From Tissierellia bacterium (lineage in GTDB: Bacteria > Bacillota > Clostridia > Tissierellales > Peptoniphilaceae), in assembly GCA_012728295.1 (NCBI GenBank), contig JAAYFJ010000003.1, forward strand, positions 1 through 58,774: DNA of 58,774 bases, read 5' to 3'. Below, piece by piece: positions 7,846 through 16,146 of the stretch. Below the pieces are notes generated by a model. It made no database searches. It was given only the letters and a program-made list of their open reading frames with translations, and was not told the origin of the DNA. A program made the position numbers and the translations under genes. Numbering within the stretch: the first letter of the stretch is position 1; each line of letters opens with the position of its first letter.

Positions 7846-9906
7846 ATGAAGGTATATGGTACGGATAAGATTAGGAACTTGGCATTAGTAGGTCATAGTG
7901 GAAGTGGTAAGACCAACTTGACGGAAGCTATGTTGTTTGTAAGTGGCGAGACCAAAAGAATGGGTAGCGTTGCAGCAAAAAATACTCATTCGGACTTTTC
8001 TAAAGAGGAGATTGATCGTCAATCTTCAATTGGAACTTCAGTAATACCTGTGGATTGGAAGGAAAATAAAGTTAACATTATTGATACTCCCGGATATATG
8101 GACTTCGTCGGGGAAACTTATTCAGCTTTGCGTGCTGCTGAAGCTGCATTATTGGTTATAGATGCTACTTCAGGAATTGAAGTAGGAACTGAACTAATTT
8201 GGAAATACACTGAAAAAATTGATCTTCCAAGAATCATTTTTGTAAATAAAATAGATGATGAGAACGTTTCTTTCAGAAAAGTAATGGAGCAATTAGAAGA
8301 AGAATTTGGTAAAAAGGTTATTCCATTTACTATTCCTATTGGTGAAGGCCCTGAGTTTAGGGGTGTTACCGATGTAATATTCCAAAAGGGATATGAGTAC
8401 AAAGATGGCAAGCCAGTAGAAATTGAATTAAATCTAGAGCAAATTAAGGCAACTGAAAGAATTTATGAAGAAATTGCAGAAGTAGTAGCTGAATCAGATG
8501 AAGCGCTAATGGAGAAATTCTTCTCAGGTGAGAAGTTTACTAGAGAAGATTTACTAAGAGGAGTAACTTCTGCTCTATTAGACGGTCGTGCAGTTCCACT
8601 AGTAGTTGGAGCAGCTGAAAAAGCTATAGGAATTGATTTATTATTAAACTTAATTGTAAACTATATGCCAAATCCTGGCGATGATAGAGCTCACATTGGA
8701 TTTAGACGTGAAGATGGAGAAAGTGCTGTTGTAGATGTAAAAGAACCGTTTTCAGCAGTTGTATTTAAGACGATTGTAGACCCGTTTGTGGGTAAAATAT
8801 CCATTTTCAAGGTACTTTCAGGAAAACTTACTAAAGATTTCCCTGCCTATAATGCAAACAGAGACAAAACTGAAAAGCTTGGCTCTTTGGTAGTTCTAAG
8901 AGGGAAAGCACAGTTAGAAGTGAACGAAGTGGTTGCTGGAGATATTGCTGCTACAACTAAGCTGGCAGTTACAGAAACAGGGGACACACTTTGCGATAAA
9001 AACAAACCTGTAAAATATAAAGCTCTTAAATATCCTCAGCCAACTTTATTCTTCGCAATAGAGCCTGTTTCAAAAGGTGACGAAGATAAGATTGGTACAG
9101 CTCTTACTCGTTTACAAGAAGAGGATCCATCATTCGTAGTTTCGAGAAATGCTGAGACTAAACAGTTGACCATTGGCGGACAAGGTAATGTTCAGCTTCA
9201 AGTTATTATGGATAAAATGAAAAATATGTTTGGAGTGGAAGTTAAGGTTATTCCATTTATCATTCCTTATCGCGAGACCATTAAAGGCACAGCAAGTGTT
9301 CAAGGTCGCCATAAAAAGCAATCTGGTGGAGCTGGTCAATACGGTGATGTTTGGGTTCGCTTTGAGCCAAATGCAGAAGGATTTGTATTTGTTGAGGAAG
9401 TCTTTGGTGGTGCAGTTCCAAGAAACTTCTTCCCAGCAGTTGAAAAGGGTATTGTAGAGTCCATGGAGCATGGAGTTTTGGCAGGTTATCCAGTTGTTAA
9501 CTTTAAAGCTACACTTTACGATGGATCATATCACGATGTAGACTCTAACGAGATGGCATTTAAAATTGCTGCTTCTCTAGCGTTTAAAAAAGGTATGGAA
9601 GAGGCTAAGCCTGTGTTACTTGAGCCTATTATGAGAGTTGAAGTCTCCATTCCAGATGATTATTTGGGAGATGTAATGGGAGATATGAACAAGCGTCGTG
9701 GTCGTATTTTAGGTATGGACCAGCAAGATGATGGAACTCAACTGTTAATAGCTGAAGCACCTCATGCTGAATTATTTGAGTACGCAATTGATTTAAGAGC
9801 CATGACACAAGCTCGTGGAAACTTTACTATGGAATTTGTGAGATACGAGGAAGTTCCTGCAGTTATCTCAGAAAAAATTGTAGAAAAAGCTAAGAAAGAA
9901 CAGTAA
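7846..9906 (+). CDS. Elongation factor G paralogue (EF-G2 type)
   Basis: Translational GTPase of 686 residues with EF-G domains I-V. G1 is 'GHSGSGKT' (16-23), G3 is 'DTPGYMDF' (80-87) and G4 is 'NKID' (134-137). The G1 sequence and the Tyr at position 84, where canonical EF-G has the catalytic His, place it in the EF-G-2/FusA2-like subfamily rather than the housekeeping translocase; members of that group vary in GTPase activity and their role is not settled. It stands alone rather than in the rpsL-rpsG-fusA-tuf cluster. RBS AAGGAGG. Own terminator follows. Confidence 0.85.
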   Translation: MKVYGTDKIRNLALVGHSGSGKTNLTEAMLFVSGETKRMGSVAAKNTHSDFSKEEIDRQSSIGTSVIPVDWKENKVNIIDTPGYMDFVGETYSALRAAEAALLVIDATSGIEVGTELIWKYTEKIDLPRIIFVNKIDDENVSFRKVMEQLEEEFGKKVIPFTIPIGEGPEFRGVTDVIFQKGYEYKDGKPVEIELNLEQIKATERIYEEIAEVVAESDEALMEKFFSGEKFTREDLLRGVTSALLDGRAVPLVVGAAEKAIGIDLLLNLIVNYMPNPGDDRAHIGFRREDGESAVVDVKEPFSAVVFKTIVDPFVGKISIFKVLSGKLTKDFPAYNANRDKTEKLGSLVVLRGKAQLEVNEVVAGDIAATTKLAVTETGDTLCDKNKPVKYKALKYPQPTLFFAIEPVSKGDEDKIGTALTRLQEEDPSFVVSRNAETKQLTIGGQGNVQLQVIMDKMKNMFGVEVKVIPFIIPYRETIKGTASVQGRHKKQSGGAGQYGDVWVRFEPNAEGFVFVEEVFGGAVPRNFFPAVEKGIVESMEHGVLAGYPVVNFKATLYDGSYHDVDSNEMAFKIAASLAFKKGMEEAKPVLLEPIMRVEVSIPDDYLGDVMGDMNKRRGRILGMDQQDDGTQLLIAEAPHAELFEYAIDLRAMTQARGNFTMEFVRYEEVPAVISEKIVEKAKKEQ

Positions 9907-9913
9907 ACCACAT

Positions 9914-9947
9914 GGAGTACCCAATCCGTTGGGTACTCCAATTTTTC
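9914..9947 (+). terminator. Terminator after the EF-G2 gene
   Basis: Eleven-base-pair stem (GGAGTACCCAA with TTGGGTACTCC) closed by a TCCG tetraloop and followed by TTTTTCTT. Confidence 0.9.
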
Positions 9948-10229
9948 TTAATAATAATGGTGAGTTTATTTAAATGCATTAGTTGCTTAACCATAGGAAT
10001 TATGTATAGAAATTTAACTTTTCTAGACTGTGCCGGCATTGGCTAAAAAAATGCCGGTATTTTATAGTAGAGAAGTTTGATTGATAAGTATCAATTATAT
10101 TTTTGTAATATCAATGCATAATATATTTTACATACGGTATTTTTATTACCTTAGTATGACGATTTAATGTCTTTGGTAATACCGTATTATTTAAAAATAA
10201 TTAATGGAATATAGTGTGAAGGGAAATAG
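9948..10229. other. Non-coding gap with two further hairpins
   Basis: Between the EF-G2 terminator and tsaE there is no gene. It holds a terminator-like hairpin (GCCGGCAT at 10032-10039 with ATGCCGGT at 10051-10058, then TATTTTA) and a 10-base-pair inverted repeat (10132-10141 with 10178-10187, 36-base loop) about 40 bases before tsaE. The second may be an operator or a structured leader; no known riboswitch consensus was recognised. Confidence 0.6.
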
Positions 10230-10691
10230 ATGAATATAGAATATGTTTTTGATAAATCACAACTTAATAGCTTCTGCAACTGGCTAGCTAAAGGACTTAA
10301 ACCTGGAGATGTAATAGCTTTAAGTGGAGATTTAGGGGCTGGGAAAAGCGAGTTTGCCAGACAACTAGGGAAGAGCCTTGGAGTGGCAGGACCAATACAG
10401 AGCCCTACTTTTACCATGGTGAGAGAGTATTTTGGGGAGATGCCATATTACCATTTTGATGTATATAGAATGGCAGAAAGCGGAGGGGAACTCTGGTTAG
10501 ATGAGTACTTCTTTGGTGAGGGAGTGTGTGTAGTGGAATGGGCTGAACTGGTTAAGGAATATATCCCGGAAGGTGCCCTTTGGTTTAAACTGTCTTTTGT
10601 CGATGAAAACTTACGCAGAGTGAAGTGGATTAATGGAATTTCAGATTCGATGAAAAGAAAGGAGTGGCAGGATGATAGTTTTAGGTCTTGA
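10230..10691 (+). CDS. tsaE: tRNA t6A biosynthesis ATPase TsaE
   Basis: P-loop ATPase that works with TsaB and TsaD in transferring threonylcarbamoyl to A37 of ANN-decoding tRNAs. The 153-residue protein has the Walker A motif 'GDLGAGKS' (33-40) and the family segment '[10 protein letters not shown]' (about 57-66), then 'YHFDVYR' with the Walker B-like Asp. Length is normal. The 3' end overlaps tsaB by 20 bases, and the order tsaE-tsaB-rimI-tsaD is the classic Firmicutes arrangement. Confidence 0.95.
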   Translation: MNIEYVFDKSQLNSFCNWLAKGLKPGDVIALSGDLGAGKSEFARQLGKSLGVAGPIQSPTFTMVREYFGEMPYYHFDVYRMAESGGELWLDEYFFGEGVCVVEWAELVKEYIPEGALWFKLSFVDENLRRVKWINGISDSMKRKEWQDDSFRS

Positions 10692-11346
10692 CACCTCAAC
10701 GAATATGACGGCAGTCGCATTATATGACGATACTACTGGAGTTGTTGGTGAAACTAGAGCAGTTAGACCGGGTAGCCACGCTGAAAGCGCCTTGCCTCAT
10801 TTAGAGCACCTATTTGACATGACAGGTTTAAGTATAGATGATGTTGACCTCATTGCAGTGGGAATTGGTCCGGGATCTTTTACAGGACTGAGAATTGCAG
10901 TCACCATGGCAAAGACTTTATCTCAGGCAAAAAACATCCCACTGGTGGGTGTTTCGACGTTGGAAGCTATGGCCAATGGCGTAAATGTAATGGATGGAAT
11001 TGTGGTTCCTGCAATTGATGCGAGACGTGAGAGAGTTTTTATGGGTGTTTACAAAAAGATTAACGGTGAAATAGAAGTTGTTGAATCAGACAGAGTAATT
11101 CCAATTTCAGAGATTCCTTCAATATTGCCAAATGAAAAAATAAACTTGTGTGGAACCCATGGATATTTATTAAAGGACGTTATTACCGATAGTATTATCC
11201 AGGGAAATGAAGGATATGCCATGAGTGCGGTGAATATTGCTGTAGTGGGAAAAAACTATTATCTAAAAGGTAAAATAGATGACTACAGAACTTTAGCGCC
11301 AATTTACATTGCGCCAACTAGGGCAGATAAACTATCGGAGCGTTAA
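10672..11346 (+). CDS. tsaB: tRNA t6A biosynthesis protein TsaB
   Basis: Scaffold paralogue of TsaD with an ASKHA fold, 224 residues. The N-terminal '[14 protein letters not shown]' and the '[12 protein letters not shown]' segment (about 63-74) are family hallmarks. It lacks the metal-binding histidines of TsaD, as expected for TsaB, which acts as the dimerisation platform. The start lies inside tsaE behind AAAGGAGTGG. The stop is one base before the rimI ATG. Confidence 0.95.
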   Translation: MIVLGLDTSTNMTAVALYDDTTGVVGETRAVRPGSHAESALPHLEHLFDMTGLSIDDVDLIAVGIGPGSFTGLRIAVTMAKTLSQAKNIPLVGVSTLEAMANGVNVMDGIVVPAIDARRERVFMGVYKKINGEIEVVESDRVIPISEIPSILPNEKINLCGTHGYLLKDVITDSIIQGNEGYAMSAVNIAVVGKNYYLKGKIDDYRTLAPIYIAPTRADKLSER

Positions 11347-11347
11347 T

Positions 11348-11800
11348 ATGAGTTTAAATATTAGACCTATGGAAATTGAAGATATTTCAGAAATAATGGA
11401 AATTGAAAACTCTTCATTTAAAAAGGGATGGACTGAAAATTTATTTTATCAAGAATTAACTTCCAACGATGACTCCTATTATTTTGTTATGGAAGAAAGT
11501 GGAGAAACATTAGGGTATGCAGGTCTTTGGAATATGGTTGGAGAGGGGCATGTAACTGTAATTGCCGTAAATGAAAAACACAGGGGCAGGGGAATTGGCA
11601 GAAAGCTAATGGAGCGTTTGATTTTTCTAGGAGTGGAACTAGGTACTACAGGTATAACCTTGGAAGTTCGAGTTGACAATATTCCAGCAATAGAACTATA
11701 TACCTCCCTAGGTTTTAGCATTGTGGGAAAGAGGCCAAATTATTATTCTGAAGACGGAAGTGATGCTTATATTATGTGGAGATATGAAGGGAGTGAGTAA
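11348..11800 (+). CDS. rimI: Ribosomal protein bS18-alanine N-acetyltransferase RimI
   Basis: GNAT acetyltransferase of 150 residues. The acetyl-CoA motif 'RGRGIGRKLM' is at about residues 80-89, and the C-terminus contains 'GFSIVGKRPNYY' followed by acidic residues, matching RimI. An upstream in-frame start at 11309 lies inside tsaB; I prefer the ATG at 11348, two bases after the tsaB stop and behind CGGAG. RimI acetylates the N-terminal Ala of bS18 in enteric bacteria; in Firmicutes its target is less certain. The tsa context supports the call. Confidence 0.9.
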   Translation: MSLNIRPMEIEDISEIMEIENSSFKKGWTENLFYQELTSNDDSYYFVMEESGETLGYAGLWNMVGEGHVTVIAVNEKHRGRGIGRKLMERLIFLGVELGTTGITLEVRVDNIPAIELYTSLGFSIVGKRPNYYSEDGSDAYIMWRYEGSE

Positions 11801-12802
11801 ATGAAAATATTGGCTATTGAAAGCTCTTGTGATGAAACTGCTGTTGCTGTAGTGGAAGATGGAAGGCAAGTTATTTGTGAAAAAGTTGCATCACAAATAG
11901 ATATTCACAGAGAATATGGTGGAGTGGTACCAGAAATTGCCTCTAGACAACACGTGGAGACCATTAGTGAACTGATTGATTCTACTTTGGAAAAGGGAGG
12001 GCTGTCCTTTTCAGACATAGATGTGGTCGCTGCCACAAGAGGACCAGGGTTAGTTGGAGCGTTGCTGGTGGGACTAACTGCTGGTAAGACTCTGGCATAT
12101 GCTTTGGATTTGCCTTTTGTAGGTGCAAACCATATGCAAGGGCATATTTGTGCAAATTATTTAGCACACCCAGAACTAGAACCGCCATTCTTAGGTTTAG
12201 TGGTATCAGGTGGCCATACGTATTTACTACATGTAAAGGATTATACTAACTATGATATTCTAGGCCAGACCCTAGATGATGCTGCCGGAGAAGTCTTTGA
12301 TAAGATTGCTAGAGCATTGGGCTTGCCTTATCCAGGGGGGCCACACATAGATGCCTTAGCTAAAACAGGAGATCCGAAAGCAATGGAATTGCCTAGGGTT
12401 ATGCTTGGAAAGGGCAGTTATGATTTCAGTTTCAGTGGATTAAAGACAGCTGTATTAAATGGATTAAATCAAGCGGCTCAAAAAGGACAAAAAATAGATA
12501 CAGAAGATGTGGCAGCTTCATTTCAACAAGCAGTATTAGATGTGCTCATAGAAAAAACAATTTCAGCAGCCAAGGAATTAAATCTAGATACAATTGCCAT
12601 GAGTGGAGGCGTTTCTGCAAATGAAGGACTTAGACTTCAGCTGGGAGAAAGAGCAAAAAAAGAAGGGTTAAGACTTTTCTATCCGCCTAGGGCATTATGC
12701 ACAGATAACGCTGCTATGATAGGTTCTGCAGCGTATTACCAATATCTTTATGACAAGGAAAATCTTTCAGACATAGGGGTGGATCCTAATTTAGGACTAT
12801 AA
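11801..12802 (+). CDS. tsaD: tRNA N6-adenosine threonylcarbamoyltransferase TsaD
   Basis: Catalytic subunit of t6A synthesis, 333 residues. It starts with 'LAIESSCDETAVAVV', the family ATP-binding segment, and has metal-ligand histidines in 'HMQGH' (111-115) and the 'SGGVSANEGLR' motif (about 268-278). It takes threonylcarbamoyl-AMP from TsaC, encoded at 27.6 kb in this window, and transfers the carbamoyl group to A37 of tRNA. The ATG immediately follows the rimI stop, so the four genes are one operon. Confidence 0.96.
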   Translation: MKILAIESSCDETAVAVVEDGRQVICEKVASQIDIHREYGGVVPEIASRQHVETISELIDSTLEKGGLSFSDIDVVAATRGPGLVGALLVGLTAGKTLAYALDLPFVGANHMQGHICANYLAHPELEPPFLGLVVSGGHTYLLHVKDYTNYDILGQTLDDAAGEVFDKIARALGLPYPGGPHIDALAKTGDPKAMELPRVMLGKGSYDFSFSGLKTAVLNGLNQAAQKGQKIDTEDVAASFQQAVLDVLIEKTISAAKELNLDTIAMSGGVSANEGLRLQLGERAKKEGLRLFYPPRALCTDNAAMIGSAAYYQYLYDKENLSDIGVDPNLGL

Positions 12803-12849
12803 TTATGTGTTTGTTAGCAGTATGAAGTATAAGATGGGCAGCCATAGGT

Positions 12850-12878
12850 TTGACAGATGTTTAACTATCGTATATACT
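12850..12878 (+). promoter_or_regulatory. Strong promoter for the ProRS-like gene
   Basis: TTGACA at 12850-12855 and TATACT at 12873-12878 are separated by 17 bases. A start at about 12885 would leave a short leader containing AGGAG. The ProRS-like gene is therefore probably expressed independently of the tsa operon. Confidence 0.8.
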
Positions 12879-12911
12879 GTGCCTATAATAATTACTTTAG
12901 GAGTTGATTAT

Positions 12912-14648
12912 ATGAGATTGACAGAGCTTTATATGCCCACGTTAAGAGAAGCACCTGCTGATGCAGAAATAGCTTCGGACATCATGTCTCTTAGAGCGGG
13001 TATGATGAGAAAAATAACAGGGGGATTGTTTTCATACTTACCTTTGGGATTGATTGCTTTAAATAATATAGCTGATGGAGTTCGTAAAGAGTTAAACCAA
13101 AGGGGTGCAGTGGAGATGCTAAATCCTTCTATGATGCCTTTGGAGAACTTAGGATATACTGATTCAGTGGGTGGTGACAATAGAAAGATTTGGAAGTTGA
13201 GAGATTTTCAAGGGAAAGAATATGCACTAATAAGAGGATATGACAACGGGCTATCTCATATTATTAAAGATGAGGTAAAATCCTATAAACAACTGCCGTT
13301 GAGATTATATTCAACTCAATTTCAATATACTAATGAAGAACGTCCAAGATTTGGTGTAGTAAGAGGGCGCAACAGTATGGTGGCTAGTGTGGCTGGCTTT
13401 GACAAAGATGTGGATTCTATGGATTCATTCTATTCAGAGATGTGGGCTACATTTGAATCCATATTTAACAATTATTCATTGGACTCAAAGTCTGTTAATG
13501 CTGGGGGAGAACAGCTGTTGTTTGCTGTTTGTGAAAATGGTGCAGATTCATTTGTACAGTGTAGCAAGTGCGAATATGCTGCTTTGGAGGATTTTGTAAA
13601 AGTAGTATACAAATGTGAAGAAAATGATTCAGAGCCAAAGCCAATGGAAAGAGTTCACACTCCAGATACCTATACCATAGAGCAACTGACTGGGTTTTTA
13701 GGAGTAAAACACTCACAATGTGCAAAGGCACTTATATTAAATGTTAAGGGTGAGCTGGTAGTAGCTCTAATTCCAGGAGATAGAGATGTTAGTGAAGCTA
13801 AGTTAGCAAACTACCTAGGCGTTTATGAGGAGGATTTGGAAGTAGCTGAAGATGAGTTTATTCACAGCACAGGTAGTGGTGTAGCGCCAGGCTTTACAGG
13901 ACCAGTAGGACTACTTAAACCAGTAAGATTTTTAATAGATAAAAGGGTTACAGAAATAACTAATATGGTTGTAGGTGCCAATGAAGCGGATTATCACTTG
14001 ATCAACGTTAATTATGGCAGAGATTTTAAAGGTGAGTTGGTTGAAGATTTAATCGAATACGAAGATGGAGATATTTGTCCTAATTGTGGTGGGATATTGA
14101 ATCGTGGTAAGGGAATCACTGTGGTAAAAGCTATTAAAGTTGGAGATAGTATGAGCAAGTCCATGGGTGCTACTTACCTTGACGAAAACGGTAAGGACAA
14201 GCCCATGAACATTAGCTATTATAATATTGATGTTTCAAAATTAATGGCGGCTATTATTGAAAGCCATCACGATGAAAGTGGAATAATCTGGCCTTTAAAT
14301 TCAGCTCCTTTCCATTGCGCAATTACTGTTGTAAACAATAAGGATCAAGTGCAAATGGATTTGGGCGAAAGCATATATAGTAGCCTTATTAATAGTAATA
14401 TAAAAGTGTTATTAGATAATCGTGCCGACAGGGCAGGTGTTAAGTTTAACGACAGGGATTTAATAGGAATACCTATTAGGATAACCGTTGGTAAAAAAGC
14501 TCCAGAAGGCGTTGTAGAATATAGCATACGTGGAGTAGATGGCAGAGATGATATTTCTGTTGAGGAGATATTACCTAGAATAGCAGGTTTGTTCAATGAG
14601 ATGGGACTTAAGAGCGAGGATGATAATAAAGTCGGAGGTGCCTTGTGA
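12912..14648 (+). CDS. Prolyl-tRNA synthetase paralogue with lost catalytic motifs (pseudo-ProRS)
   Basis: Full-length bacterial-type ProRS architecture (578 residues): synthetase core, INS editing domain (about 235-395) and anticodon-binding domain (about 470-560). The core is degenerate. The proline-recognition T-x-E segment reads 'LIRGYDNG' (about 106-113). The motif 2 Arg of FRDE is Thr140 in 'YTNEERPRFG'. The canonical REF-MKDAYSF stretch reads 'RNSMVASVAGF', and the GGS-SHEF segment is missing. Motif 3 GIG-x-x-R reads 'NIDVSK' with Lys443. By contrast, INS keeps 'HTPDTYTIEQL', a Lys near 272 and 'GFTGPVGL', and the anticodon domain keeps 'GVKFNDRDLIGIPIRITVGK'. It probably cannot make prolyl-tRNA; trans-editing or a regulatory role is inferred. 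Start chosen at the ATG behind AGGAG. Confidence 0.85.
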   Translation: MRLTELYMPTLREAPADAEIASDIMSLRAGMMRKITGGLFSYLPLGLIALNNIADGVRKELNQRGAVEMLNPSMMPLENLGYTDSVGGDNRKIWKLRDFQGKEYALIRGYDNGLSHIIKDEVKSYKQLPLRLYSTQFQYTNEERPRFGVVRGRNSMVASVAGFDKDVDSMDSFYSEMWATFESIFNNYSLDSKSVNAGGEQLLFAVCENGADSFVQCSKCEYAALEDFVKVVYKCEENDSEPKPMERVHTPDTYTIEQLTGFLGVKHSQCAKALILNVKGELVVALIPGDRDVSEAKLANYLGVYEEDLEVAEDEFIHSTGSGVAPGFTGPVGLLKPVRFLIDKRVTEITNMVVGANEADYHLINVNYGRDFKGELVEDLIEYEDGDICPNCGGILNRGKGITVVKAIKVGDSMSKSMGATYLDENGKDKPMNISYYNIDVSKLMAAIIESHHDESGIIWPLNSAPFHCAITVVNNKDQVQMDLGESIYSSLINSNIKVLLDNRADRAGVKFNDRDLIGIPIRITVGKKAPEGVVEYSIRGVDGRDDISVEEILPRIAGLFNEMGLKSEDDNKVGGAL

Positions 14649-15145
14649 TAATTATTATTGCGTTAATTATATTTCTAATATTTATGGCAACGCTATTGAC
14701 TATCTTCCAAGCTTTGATGAGGGATAATCAAGTGAGCAAGATGATATTGGCAAATGTAGCTCAAAAGGTAAAAGATCAATATGATACTTTAGGAAAATTG
14801 GCAGAGTCGGCAAAGTCAGGGGATGAAGCGCTTTATAACCAAGTAATCAACGCGTTGAATATAAGAGGAGAAGGGGAAGACCCAACACATGTTAACACGC
14901 TTCAGGCAGATATTGATAATTACAGGGAAATATATGTAAAAGCGATGAACCTAGTGCTAAGCGCTAAAAGAAGTGGAGATTTAACTCACTATACAGAGCT
15001 GCTAGATAAAGGCGACAATGCCATGGAAGAGCAAATAGTAGCTTATAATAAGTCTGTAGAGGCCTTTAATGGAAAGAAAAAAAAGTTTCCTTATTCTATT
15101 ATGGGCTTGGTGATTAAAGTGGCTGATGCAGAAATTTTGGAATAG
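14645..15145 (+). CDS. LemA-like membrane protein
   Basis: Protein of 166 residues starting at a GTG that overlaps the stop of the ProRS-like gene by four bases, so translation is coupled. An N-terminal hydrophobic helix (residues 1-20) is followed by a helical region. The C-terminal part 'AYNKSVEAFNGKKKKFPYSI' resembles the 'YN..V..YN....FP' stretch of LemA proteins, a family of N-terminally anchored helical bundles of unknown role. The match is partial and residues 25-45 do not show the usual LemA start, so this is a tentative assignment. Confidence 0.6.
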   Translation: MIIIIALIIFLIFMATLLTIFQALMRDNQVSKMILANVAQKVKDQYDTLGKLAESAKSGDEALYNQVINALNIRGEGEDPTHVNTLQADIDNYREIYVKAMNLVLSAKRSGDLTHYTELLDKGDNAMEEQIVAYNKSVEAFNGKKKKFPYSIMGLVIKVADAEILE

Positions 15146-15181
15146 CTTTATTCTATAATAATCTGATAAATATAAAGAAGA

Positions 15182-15227
15182 ACGCTGGAAATAAAGTCAA
15201 GCTAGGCTTTTATTCCAGCGTCTTTTT
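15182..15227 (+). terminator. Terminator after the LemA-like gene
   Basis: ACGCTGGAA pairs with TTCCAGCGT, extended by A/T pairs, then TCTTTTTAGT. Confidence 0.85.
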
Positions 15228-15413
15228 AGTATTTCAAAAGATAATCTTTAACTTACTACTATTTTGGTGATTTATCCAGAAAGTTCTGATATAATGAATG
15301 TAATTTTCACAAATGTTACTAAAGGGATATTTTTAGTACAAAACAACGTACTTTTTCTTAATCAATGAAATAAAGAGTGCTAAATATATTAGATAAAAAT
15401 ATGAGGTGAATTA

Positions 15414-16070
15414 ATGGGCTTCTTGGTCGATGAAAACCATAGGTGGATTAATTTGATATTACCAGAAAAACTGGGAAAAGATATTCTGGATTGGGCTGAC
15501 AGCCGGGGAATAAAAGGTGACAATGTGGCTGCGGTTAGTGGCACTAGAAATGAAAATGTCCTGAAGTTCCTTGGCATTTCTCAAAGTCAAAGTCAATGGC
15601 TATTGCTGACTGCTTCAGAAGAACTGGAAACGGAAATTTACGATAGGTTTTGCATGGAGTGTCTATCAAATCCGAGTAGTCATGGCATCGCTTTTACAAT
15701 ACCTTTTATTGTTAATTCAGAATTAATAAAAGAAAAAGGTATTGAATTTTCTAATGAAGAAAATGTAAATTACTTGGCACTTTTTATTATAGTCAGTTCT
15801 GGAAATGGCGCTAAGGTGATGGAAATGGCTCAATTACAAGGAGCCAAAGGCGGATCTATTATAAATAACAGAGTTTCAGGAGAGCACGAAAAGCTTAATT
15901 ATTTTAACATAGAGTTAAATCATGATAAAGAAATAGTATTAATTATTGATAAAAAAGATAGAATACATGAAATATATAATTATTTAGAAAATGAATACTA
16001 TGGAAGCAAACTTAGTGCGGGGAAGATGTTTTCCGTTCCAGTTACTAGAACTGCAGGGATTAGAGAATGA
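15414..16070 (+). CDS. PII-like signalling protein, two-domain
   Basis: 218 residues. The second half has PII-type features: 'GNGAKVMEMAQLQGAKGGSI' (about 133-152), which resembles the T-loop-flanking segment of the P-II superfamily, and a C-terminal 'VTRTAGI'. The first half ('WLLLTASEELETEIYDRF', about 63-80) looks like a second, more diverged copy. Such proteins sense small molecules and partner with transporters or enzymes, but no partner gene is adjacent. It appears monocistronic, with TATAAT at 15290-15295 and a leader of over 100 bases. RBS GAGGTG. Confidence 0.65.
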   Translation: MGFLVDENHRWINLILPEKLGKDILDWADSRGIKGDNVAAVSGTRNENVLKFLGISQSQSQWLLLTASEELETEIYDRFCMECLSNPSSHGIAFTIPFIVNSELIKEKGIEFSNEENVNYLALFIIVSSGNGAKVMEMAQLQGAKGGSIINNRVSGEHEKLNYFNIELNHDKEIVLIIDKKDRIHEIYNYLENEYYGSKLSAGKMFSVPVTRTAGIRE

Positions 16071-16092
16071 CATTGTTAAAAACCTCAGAATC

Positions 16093-16121
16093 TTGATACT
16101 AAGGTCTCCGTGTGGTAAAAT
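16093..16121 (+). promoter_or_regulatory. Promoter of the LCP gene
   Basis: TTGATA at 16093-16098 and TAAAAT at 16116-16121 have a 17-base spacer. The predicted start lies about 20 bases before the ATG. Confidence 0.6.
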
Positions 16122-16146
16122 TGATAGATAATTTGGAGGGACCTTA

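Noticed and set aside
16101-16145. Hairpin that would hide the LCP gene's ribosome site (AAGGTC-TCC with GGA-GG-GACCTT)
   Set aside because: The likely promoter (TTGATA-17-TAAAAT) places the transcript start inside the loop, so the left arm would not be in the mRNA.
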